Shown here piece after piece: positions 1 to 4,838 of a DNA stretch of 6,536 nt. Position numbers and translations under genes: made by a program. The DNA comes from Desulfuromonadaceae bacterium GWC2_58_13 (GTDB lineage Bacteria; Desulfobacterota; Desulfuromonadia; Desulfuromonadales; Trichloromonadaceae), in assembly GCA_001825565.1 (NCBI GenBank), contig MHXM01000051.1, positions 501-7,036 on the forward strand, given 5' to 3'. Under the pieces are notes generated by a model, which saw only the letters and a program-made list of their open reading frames with translations, made no database searches and was not told where the DNA came from. How positions within the stretch are numbered: the first letter of the stretch is position 1; every line of letters starts with the position of its first letter.

Positions 1-534
1 GCCGCAACAGTAGACCGACAGCATCCCCAGGTCGTGCAGGTGAAAGGCCCCTTCGCGATGGGCGTCGGCGATGTACGAAGGATAGATTTTATTGAGCCAG
101 TAATTGCTGGTGATGTTGGCCGCGATGTGATTGTTGAGACCCTGCAGCGAGTACCCCATGTTGGCATTCTCGTTGACCCGCCAGTCTTCCTGGGTGAGAT
201 AGGAATCGATCGACTCGATCGATTCCTTCATGAATTCCCGGGTCCGACGCAGGGTTTCATGCTGTTTGCGGTACAGGATATAGTTCTTGGCCACCTTGGC
301 GTGGCCGTTTTCGATCAGGATCTTTTCGACCAGATCCTGAACATTTTCGACGGTCGGCACCCGTTCATCCTTGTAGATGATTTCGAGGATGCCTACCACC
401 TGACGAGCAATCTGCCCCGCCTTGTCCATGTCCGTGCCACCGACGGCGCGCACGGCCTTCTGGATCGCACTGGCGATTTTCGCTTCTTCGAAAGGAACCA
501 GCCGGCCGTCCCGCTTGCGGATAAACTCGAGCAT
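1..534 (-). CDS. nrdD: Anaerobic (class III) ribonucleoside-triphosphate reductase, N-terminal part
   Basis: NrdD reduces ribonucleoside triphosphates to deoxy forms with a glycyl radical installed by the activase NrdG, so it supplies DNA precursors without oxygen. The 178 visible codons hold an ATP-cone from about residue 3 to 92, starting MLEFIRKRDGRLVPFEEAKI and containing VPTVENVQDLVEKIL; this is the allosteric nucleotide site. After a linker (93-120) the catalytic barrel begins, with NMGYSLQGLNNHIAANI (125-141) and the typical AHREGAFHLHDLGMLSVYCCG (158-178). The glycyl-radical C-terminus lies beyond the left edge; family members are usually 600-700 residues or more. The ATG at 534-532 follows an AGGGGGG ribosome-binding site (547-541) with six bases between, and no competing start is seen. 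It diverges from nikR. NrdR-like boxes upstream suggest repression by NrdR. Family assignment is firm; only the partial length limits it. Confidence 0.95.
   Translation of the reverse strand, partial: MLEFIRKRDGRLVPFEEAKIASAIQKAVRAVGGTDMDKAGQIARQVVGILEIIYKDERVPTVENVQDLVEKILIENGHAKVAKNYILYRKQHETLRRTREFMKESIESIDSYLTQEDWRVNENANMGYSLQGLNNHIAANITSNYWLNKIYPSYIADAHREGAFHLHDLGMLSVYCCG
201..227. repeat. 27-bp perfect palindrome inside nrdD
   Basis: A 13-base arm, AGGAATCGATCGA (201-213), is followed by one central C (214) and then its exact reverse complement (215-227). It lies in the linker just after the ATP-cone, over codons for K103 to Y112, and encodes the repetitive peptide ESIESIDS. Bases 200 and 228 do not pair, so the symmetry stops sharply. 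The amino-acid repeat may explain part of it, since ESI/SID codons built on GATCGA give local symmetry. The perfect 13-bp arms still stand out for a coding region. Confidence 0.85.
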
Positions 535-571
535 TTTCCACCCCCCTGCAACGAATTTAGTCAACGCCAGA

Positions 572-599
572 ACCTTAGCACAGGACGAATTGCAGTCAA
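572..599 (-). promoter_or_regulatory. Candidate sigma-70 promoter of nrdD
   Basis: Read on the minus strand, TTGACT (599-594) is followed by 16 bases and TAAGGT (577-572). TG sits one base upstream of the -10, giving an extended form TGCTAAGGT. Transcription would begin near 565, leaving a leader of about 30 bases that includes the AGGGGGG ribosome-binding site. The NrdR-like boxes end nine bases upstream of the -35. No better promoter pair is seen in the divergent region on this strand. Confidence 0.5.
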
Positions 600-607
600 G
601 GGAAAAA

Positions 608-655
608 GCCCAACATCTGGGCGAAAAAAATTGATACTGGCACAATATCTTGTGG
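608..655. promoter_or_regulatory. Pair of NrdR-box-like operators
   Basis: NrdR boxes follow the pattern acaCwAtATaTwGtgt and typically occur in pairs about three helical turns apart upstream of ribonucleotide reductase genes. The stronger copy, 640-655, reads gcaCAATATCTTGtgg and matches the CwAtATnTwG core throughout. The second copy, 608-623, reads gccCAACATCTGGgcg; it is also palindromic but has more mismatches. Their starts are 32 bp apart, so both would lie on the same DNA face. They are just upstream of the nrdD promoter. NrdR is a Zn/ATP-cone repressor of nrd genes, so control of nrdD is the natural reading. The second box is the weaker part of the call. Confidence 0.65.
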
Positions 656-690
656 ACACCAGGTGGACAGGCTGTGGATTAACGGTGGAC
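652..690 (+). repeat. Four GTGGA(C/T) direct repeats at exact 11-bp spacing
   Basis: GTGGAC at 652-657, GTGGAC at 663-668, GTGGAT at 674-679 and GTGGAC at 685-690 each begin exactly 11 bases after the last, so all fall on nearly the same helical face. No further copy exists in phase at 641 or 696. The first copy overlaps the right half of the strong NrdR box. The third copy extends to TGTGGATTA (673-681), one mismatch from the DnaA box TGTGGATAA; the other three are weaker matches. DnaA control of a ribonucleotide reductase operon is known for E. coli nrdAB, so a DnaA-type array serving nrdD is possible, but a phased site for another regulator fits as well. Confidence 0.7.
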
Positions 691-715
691 GGCACGCGCT
701 AGCAAAGCAATATCC

Positions 716-745
716 TTGACCCTTCGCGAAAGGGCGTGCTAAACA
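716..745 (+). promoter_or_regulatory. Candidate nikR promoter with palindrome in the spacer
   Basis: TTGACC (716-721) and TAAACA (740-745) are separated by 18 bases, and TG one base before the -10 gives TGCTAAACA. The start site would be near 752, leaving a leader of about 25 bases. Inside the spacer, CCCTT (720-724) and AAGGG (730-734) form an inverted repeat around CGCGA. That is where a repressor would block RNA polymerase, so it is a candidate operator. It does not resemble the E. coli NikR site GTATGA-N16-TCATAC, so the factor that binds is unknown. Confidence 0.5.
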
Positions 746-776
746 CACAGGAACGACCCGTCGCCCGGAGGTTCAT

Positions 777-1196
777 ATGACCGATCTTGCCCGCTTTGGC
801 GTATCCATCGATGATCGTCTGCTCAAGCGGTTTGACGACCTGATCGCCGAAAAAGGCTACGGCAATCGCTCCGAGGCCATCCGCGACCTGATCCGAAACG
901 CCTTGGTCGAAGACCAGTGGACCCGTGGCGACGAAGAGACCGTCGGCACCGTCACCCTGGTTTATAATCACCATACCCGCGATCTTTCCGACAAACTCAC
1001 GGAGCACCAGCACAGCCATCATGACGCCATCGTCTCGACGTTGCATGTCCATCTCGACGCCCACAACTGTCTCGAAGTCGTGGTCGTCAAGGGCAAGGCC
1101 AGGGAGGTCAAGCGCATGGCCGACGAACTGATCGGCACCAAGGGGGTCAAGCACGGCAAACTGGTCACCTCGACCACCGGTGAAGACCTGCTCTGA
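777..1196 (+). CDS. nikR: Nickel-responsive transcriptional regulator NikR
   Basis: NikR is a tetrameric repressor that binds DNA when nickel is present, normally shutting down nickel uptake genes. The 139-residue protein has the usual length. Residues 1-50 are the ribbon-helix-helix DNA-binding domain, with the start strand LARFGVSIDDRLL and the typical GYGNRSEAIRDLIR (27-40). Residues 55-139 are the ACT-like metal-sensing domain. All four high-affinity nickel ligands are present by alignment with E. coli H76, H87, H89 and C95: H79 in EHQHSHHD, H90 and H92 in LHVHLDAHNC, and C98. The ATG at 777 follows GGAGG (767-771) with five bases between. The gene diverges from nrdD and precedes cbiQ-cbiO on the same strand, which makes that transporter module its likely target. 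No classical NikR operator is visible, so the site it uses here is unresolved. Confidence 0.96.
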   Translation: MTDLARFGVSIDDRLLKRFDDLIAEKGYGNRSEAIRDLIRNALVEDQWTRGDEETVGTVTLVYNHHTRDLSDKLTEHQHSHHDAIVSTLHVHLDAHNCLEVVVVKGKAREVKRMADELIGTKGVKHGKLVTSTTGEDLL

Positions 1197-1435
1197 GGCC
1201 TCCGGCAAAAGCCCCTTCCCGGAGGTTGCACGCCACCGGGTAGCACGAAACCTAAAATCGTATGACACATATCCGCCCGCCGGCCACCGGCGACACCATG
1301 AAAAAGCAGGATCCCGTCAGCTTCGGCAGGAGCCGGATCTCGGGGAAAACACATGGCGCCTTTCTTGAATTTGAACATGTTTGAAACTCAGCGGATACCG
1401 CGCCTTCCAGGCCCGCGAGGCAACGGTGGACGACC
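1197..1435 (+). other. Non-coding spacer nikR-cbiQ with several hairpins
   Basis: This 239-bp gap holds no gene I can support. Three GC-rich hairpins can be drawn: CCTCCGG/CCGGAGG (1199-1205 with 1219-1225), CGCCGG-CCA-CCGGCG (1278-1292), and a two-part stem with CCCG/CGGG (1313-1316, 1341-1344) enclosing CGGC-AGGA-GCCG (1324-1335). None is followed by a T-run, so none is a convincing terminator. I do not recognise a cobalamin, NiCo or other known riboswitch. A 28-codon frame starting MKKQDPVSFGRSR occupies 1298-1384 and is in frame with cbiQ, but it has no clear ribosome-binding site. The substrate-binding genes of a nickel ECF transporter are often found here in related clusters, but are missing. 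Confidence 0.6.
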
Positions 1436-2248
1436 ATGGCGAAAATAGAATCCTCCCTGTTCGACCTGGGCGCCCTCGACACCCTCGCCGGCCGGCAATC
1501 GGCCGTCCATCGCCTCGATCCCCGAGCCAAACTGGTCACCACCCTGTTCTTCGTCTGCACCGTGGTTTCCTTCGGCAAATACGAAATTTCGGCCCTGCTC
1601 CCCTTCGTCCTGTTTCCCCTGGTGCTGGTACTGGTCGCCGACCTCCCCGCCGGCATGCTGCTGAAAAAACTGCTGCTGGCCGCTCCATTCGCTTTTTTCA
1701 TCGGCGTCTTCAACCCATTGCTCGACCGGCAGATTCTGCTACATCTCGGCTCGCTGGAAATCAGCGGCGGCTGGATCTCCTTCATTTCGATCCTGCTGCG
1801 TTTCGCCCTGACCGTCTTCGCCGCCCTGATCCTGATCGCCACCACCAGTTTCACCGGGGTGTGCATGGCCATGGAACGCCTCGGAGCCCCGCGCATCTTC
1901 GCCCTGCAACTGCTCTTTCTCTACCGTTACCTGTTCGTGCTCATCGACGAAGCCGCACGCATGGCACGGGCACGGGCGCTTCGCTCTTTCCACGGCCGCG
2001 GCATGGGCCTGAAGGTGGCCGGGAACATGGCCGGGCAACTGCTGCTGCGCACCCTCGACCGCGCTCAGCGCATCCATCAGGCCATGCTCTGCCGCGGTTT
2101 CGACGGCGAAATCCGCATGCTCCGCCCTCTGCATATCGGCCGCCGGGAAGTGCTGTTCACCCTCGGCTGGTCCGCCTTGTTCCTGCTGCTGCGATTCGTC
2201 AACCTGCCCCAGTTGCTCGGGGGATTTCTCACGGAGTTGATCCGATGA
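1436..2248 (+). CDS. cbiQ: Nickel/cobalt ECF transporter transmembrane (T) subunit, CbiQ/NikQ family
   Basis: This is the integral-membrane coupling subunit of an energy-coupling-factor importer: it links the substrate-binding protein (CbiM/NikM) to the ATPase. The 270-residue protein has the usual length. Hydrophobic segments lie around 33-45, 50-68, 80-95, 113-138, 155-170 and 240-253. The early motif VHRLDPRAKL (24-33) is typical of the family. Two cytoplasmic coupling helices carry the hallmark Arg-rich motifs: EAARMARARALRSF (172-185) and RAQRIHQAMLCRGFDG (209-224), which dock onto the ATPase. The ATG at 1436 follows GGTGGA (1425-1430), a modest ribosome-binding site. Its stop overlaps the start of cbiO (ATGA), so the two are translationally coupled. 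Nickel rather than cobalt is inferred from nikR next door; sequence alone does not separate NikQ from CbiQ. No substrate-binding component is adjacent. Confidence 0.9.
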   Translation: MAKIESSLFDLGALDTLAGRQSAVHRLDPRAKLVTTLFFVCTVVSFGKYEISALLPFVLFPLVLVLVADLPAGMLLKKLLLAAPFAFFIGVFNPLLDRQILLHLGSLEISGGWISFISILLRFALTVFAALILIATTSFTGVCMAMERLGAPRIFALQLLFLYRYLFVLIDEAARMARARALRSFHGRGMGLKVAGNMAGQLLLRTLDRAQRIHQAMLCRGFDGEIRMLRPLHIGRREVLFTLGWSALFLLLRFVNLPQLLGGFLTELIR

Positions 2249-3012
2249 GCCACCACATCGTCGAGGTCAAAGACCTCGAATACGACTATCCCGACGGCAC
2301 CTCCGCCCTACGGGGAATGTCCTTCTGTATCCACCACGGCGAATCGGTCGCCATTGTCGGCGCCAACGGGGCGGGCAAATCGACCCTGCTGCGCCATCTC
2401 AACGGTTACCTGACCCCGGTTCGGGGCCTGGTCCGGATCGGCGATTTTCCGCTCACCAAGGCAACCCTCCACGACGTGCGCCGCACCGTCGGCATGATTT
2501 TTCAAGACCCCGACGATCAGTTGTTCATGCCGACCGTGTTCGACGACGTCGCCTTCGGTCCCCTCAACCTCGGCCTCTCCGACCAGCAGGTCGAGGAGCG
2601 GGTGATGCAGGCCCTCGCCCAGGTCGAGGCCGGGCACCTGCGGGATCGCCCGCCCTACAAGCTCTCGGGAGGCGAAAAACGGGCCGTGGCCATCGCCTCG
2701 GTTCTATCCATGTCCCCGGACATCCTGGTCATGGACGAACCGAGCACCGGCCTCGATCCCCGCGCCAGGCGCCGGCTGATCGATCTGCTGCACGGCTTTC
2801 ACCATACCAAGATCATCGCCACCCACGATCTCGACCTGGTGCTCGACCTGTGCGAACGGACCATCGTCATTCATAACGGAATGGTCACCGCCGATGGACC
2901 CACCGGGGAAATCTTCGGCAACGACGCCCTGCTCGAACTGAGTCATCTGGAAAAACCTCTCCGCATGCAGGGCTGCCCGAACTGCAACCGGCCCGCAAAT
3001 CCTCCGCGCTGA
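2245..3012 (+). CDS. cbiO: Nickel/cobalt ECF transporter ATPase subunit, CbiO/NikO family
   Basis: This ABC-type ATPase powers the CbiQ-linked importer from the cytoplasmic face. In the 255-residue product: Walker A GANGAGKST (39-47), Q-loop FQDPDDQLF (86-94; the DDQLF extension is typical of ECF ATPases), signature LSGGEKR (140-146), Walker B ILVMDEP (160-166), D-loop STGLDP (167-172) and switch His194 in ATHD. All catalytic residues are present. The ATG at 2245 overlaps the cbiQ stop; the open frame extends upstream, but those codons lie over cbiQ in another frame and are not ABC-like, so this start is chosen. The C-terminus after about 240 carries GCPNCNRP, a CxxC pair that the ATPase fold does not need. 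Transcription probably ends at the hairpin directly downstream. Metal specificity is inferred from nikR. Confidence 0.93.
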   Translation: MSHHIVEVKDLEYDYPDGTSALRGMSFCIHHGESVAIVGANGAGKSTLLRHLNGYLTPVRGLVRIGDFPLTKATLHDVRRTVGMIFQDPDDQLFMPTVFDDVAFGPLNLGLSDQQVEERVMQALAQVEAGHLRDRPPYKLSGGEKRAVAIASVLSMSPDILVMDEPSTGLDPRARRRLIDLLHGFHHTKIIATHDLDLVLDLCERTIVIHNGMVTADGPTGEIFGNDALLELSHLEKPLRMQGCPNCNRPANPPR

Positions 3013-3016
3013 ACGC

Positions 3017-3067
3017 CAAGAGGCCGTTTCCATCCTGGAAACGGCCTCTTGCTGAACCATATTTTTT
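3017..3067 (+). terminator. Strong hairpin ending cbiQ-cbiO, between convergent genes
   Basis: A perfect 16-bp stem (3017-3032 pairing with 3036-3051) closes a TCC loop; the arm starts CAAGAGGCC. A run of six T follows at 3062-3067, ten bases beyond the stem rather than directly against it, so the rho-independent fit is good but not ideal. It begins four bases after the cbiO stop and ends 29 bases before the end of the converging lipoprotein gene, so it may also insulate or end transcription from the opposite strand. Confidence 0.8.
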
Positions 3068-3080
3068 CAAATCCACCGAT

Positions 3081-4556
3081 CTATTTGGCACCTTCCGCCT
3101 GCGGCGTAATGACCAGATCGATCCGCCGATTGATCGCGCGCCCTTCGGGGGTCTGATTCGAAGCAAGCGGTTTCGCCGAGCCGAAGCCAATGGCCTTGAT
3201 CTTTTCCGTCGGCAGGGTCCGGTTCGCCACCAGGTATTGTCGAACCGCATCGGCGCGCCGTTGCGACAACTCAAGGTTGGTCGCCTCCAGGCCGGTACTG
3301 TCCGAATGCCCTTCGACCACCAGGTTGGGCTGGCCGAAGACGTCGATCGTCCGCTGAACTTTGCTGAGCAGGGCGTAGTTCTCGGGCATGATGACTTCTT
3401 TCCCGACCGGGAACTGAATCGTTTTCAAGCGGACGATCAGGTTGTTGCCCTGTTTGTAAACTTCGGCTTCGCCGGGAGCGAAGAAACTCTGTACTTCGTT
3501 GAACAACGACTGGAAACGCCGTTCAGCGGCAAGCCGCTCCTTTTCGCCTTGTTCTTCCTGCGACCGCCCTTCGAGTTCAGCAATTTTTGCCTGCAGCCCT
3601 TCAGTTTCCGAGTCTTTTTCCGCCAACCGGGCAGTCAGTGCCGCATGTTCTTCCCCCCAGGTCGAAATCACCCCGAGAATGCTGGCCGTCTGCACATCGA
3701 AATCTTCGTCCCGGCGATCGGAAGTGGCCAACCCTTCGGCGGCACGACTCAGGAAGCTTTCCATCCAGAGCGCCGATTGCTCCGGGGTCATGGTCTTGAG
3801 TTTTTCACTCTGTTCCAGCACCCGGTTCAGTCGGCGGGCCTCGAACAAGCTCTGGCGGGAATGTTCGGCGATTTTTTCCTCCTGATAACGGTTCTGGGTG
3901 ATATAAGAATCCGCCTCCTCAAGCCGACGACGAGCCTTGCTCAGGGTTACCGGCACCAGATCTTCGGCATCCTGCTTTTCGGCCCGGGCAATCAACTCCC
4001 GGGCTTCATGCAACGCTCGATCCTTGATCGCCCGCAGTTCCAACAGATCGAAAGCGCGGGCCACCTTGACCTCGTTTTTCTGCGCCCAGCGCAGGTTATC
4101 GTCCTCAATCGCCCGGGTCAGCTTGAGAAAGGTGTCCTCGGCATCCTGGTAATCTTCACCCAGGCTTTCCGCGCCGGCCCGGCGGGCCAGTTCCCGGGCC
4201 TGGATGGCGCTGCCTAGCGCGCTCCGGGCAATCTGCGCCGACTCTTCGGCCAGTTGCAGATGGGCCCGAGCCGATGAAATATGAATAAGGATATCGGAAA
4301 GTTGAGCCTCCTTGTTCATCCCTTCGCGGGCCTTGTCATAAAACGATTCCACCTTGGCGAAGCGAGTCGGAGCCATGACATTCAGGTTGTTCCGGCGGGC
4401 CGCCTCGATATCCTTTTCAAGGTTGGTCAGTTGCTCGACGGGATTTTTTTCGCTGACCGGAATTTTCTTGCCCAACGGCCCGGAGGCACAACCGCCGATC
4501 AGAAACAGAACCGTAACAAGCAGGATGAGAAAACCGTTTCCCCTTGCCATCAACAT
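3081..4556 (-). CDS. OmpA-family lipoprotein with DUF4398-like N-terminus
   Basis: Probably an outer-membrane lipoprotein that holds the membrane to peptidoglycan. Of 491 residues, 1-22 form a signal peptide (hydrophobic 9-20) ending in the lipobox IGGC with acylated Cys23. The DUF4398-like part covers roughly 38-130 (NPVEQLTNLEKDIEAARR onward). Long charged helices follow to about 250, and a coiled coil lies near 300-358 (AALTARLAEKDSETEGLQAK). The OmpA C-terminal domain spans about 370-485, with GHSDSTG (416-422; D419 is the peptidoglycan-contact Asp), NLELSQRRADAVRQYL (427-442) and GRAINRRIDL (472-481; Arg contact). The start at 4556 has AAAGGG eight bases upstream; a second ATG two codons later (4550) is also possible. 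No pal or tolB neighbour is present, so the specific role is unknown. Confidence 0.9.
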   Translation of the reverse strand: MLMARGNGFLILLVTVLFLIGGCASGPLGKKIPVSEKNPVEQLTNLEKDIEAARRNNLNVMAPTRFAKVESFYDKAREGMNKEAQLSDILIHISSARAHLQLAEESAQIARSALGSAIQARELARRAGAESLGEDYQDAEDTFLKLTRAIEDDNLRWAQKNEVKVARAFDLLELRAIKDRALHEARELIARAEKQDAEDLVPVTLSKARRRLEEADSYITQNRYQEEKIAEHSRQSLFEARRLNRVLEQSEKLKTMTPEQSALWMESFLSRAAEGLATSDRRDEDFDVQTASILGVISTWGEEHAALTARLAEKDSETEGLQAKIAELEGRSQEEQGEKERLAAERRFQSLFNEVQSFFAPGEAEVYKQGNNLIVRLKTIQFPVGKEVIMPENYALLSKVQRTIDVFGQPNLVVEGHSDSTGLEATNLELSQRRADAVRQYLVANRTLPTEKIKAIGFGSAKPLASNQTPEGRAINRRIDLVITPQAEGAK

Positions 4557-4639
4557 CGCCTGAACCCTTTCTACTGGCTACGAAAAAATAAATTATTGGT
4601 GCGAAAACAAGCGGGTTAGCCCGACTTAAACATTTACGG

Positions 4640-4645
4640 ATTGTA
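4640..4645 (-). promoter_or_regulatory. Candidate -10 element of the lipoprotein gene
   Basis: On the minus strand TACAAT (4645-4640) matches the sigma-70 -10 consensus in five of six positions and sits in the AT-rich stretch upstream of the lipoprotein gene. No convincing -35 hexamer lies 16-18 bases further upstream; that stretch is A/T-rich with GAGGAA instead. The leader would be about 75 bases and contains a small CGGG-TTAG-CCCG hairpin (4612-4623). Confidence 0.3.
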
Positions 4646-4680
4646 CACGACTTTGAAAAAATTTCCTCATTGAAATCATA

Positions 4681-4699
4681 ATGCTTTCGCAAAAAGCAT
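4681..4699. repeat. Small hairpin next to the palindromic repeat
   Basis: ATGCTTT (4681-4687) pairs with AAAGCAT (4693-4699) around CGCAA. It sits seven bases before the larger palindromic element and may be an extension of it. Its place upstream of the lipoprotein promoter gives no clear role. Confidence 0.5.
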
Positions 4700-4706
4700 C
4701 AAGTTG

Positions 4707-4832
4707 GATGGCTAAGCCAAAAGCGCCAAATGCAAGGCGCGTAATTGGCGCGCAATGAGGCGTACTTACGTACGTCGAAGCAGCGAGACGATAGCAGCAA
4801 CGCAGCAGTTGGCGAGTTTTTGCGCCGCCATC
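4707..4832. repeat. 126-bp imperfect palindromic intergenic element
   Basis: The ends GATGGC (4707-4712) and GCCATC (4827-4832) are perfect inverted copies. Further in, GCCAAAAGCGCCAAATGC on the left corresponds, with mismatches and a one-base shift, to the complement of GCAGTTGGCGAGTTTTTGC on the right. The middle is a hairpin GGCGTAC-ttac-GTACGTC (4759-4776, one G-T pair), close to the element midpoint. GCGCCAA (4723-4729) can instead pair locally with TTGGCGC (4745-4751), so two folds compete. It starts six bases after the stop of the QueG-like gene and could act as its 3' end. It resembles intergenic repeats that I associate with Geobacter/Desulfuromonas genomes; that link is from memory and unchecked. 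Confidence 0.65.
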
Positions 4833-4838
4833 AAATCA

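Noticed and set aside
631..645. FNR-type site starting TTGAT upstream of nrdD
   Set aside because: Only the left half matches; the right half does not give ATCAA at the required four-base spacing.
34..702. 222-codon open frame on the plus strand opposite nrdD and across the intergenic region
   Set aside because: It is antisense to clear NrdD sequence and runs through the promoter and operator region without a family match.
1199..1225. Hairpin after nikR as a rho-independent terminator
   Set aside because: The 7-bp stem has a 13-base loop and is followed by TTGCACG rather than a T-run.
1226..1258. Promoter for cbiQ from TTGCAC and TAAAAT
   Set aside because: Both hexamers look good, but the 21-base spacer is too long for a normal sigma-70 promoter.
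1260..1265. GTATGA half-site of the E. coli NikR operator type
   Set aside because: The partner TCATAC is not found 16 bases downstream (GGCCAC instead), so there is no palindromic operator.
699..1268. 189-codon minus-strand frame opposite nikR
   Set aside because: Antisense to a fully conserved NikR with all metal ligands; no own ribosome-binding site or family features.
1381..2244. Upstream extension of the cbiO frame to a TTG at 1381
   Set aside because: It overlaps cbiQ in another frame, and the product before the cbiO ATG is Arg/Pro-rich with no domain. The ATGA overlap start is much more likely.
3237..4217. 326-codon open frame on the plus strand opposite the lipoprotein gene
   Set aside because: It is antisense to a protein with clear signal peptide, lipobox and OmpA motifs, and its translation shows no recognisable domain. 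GC-rich genes often leave such shadow frames.
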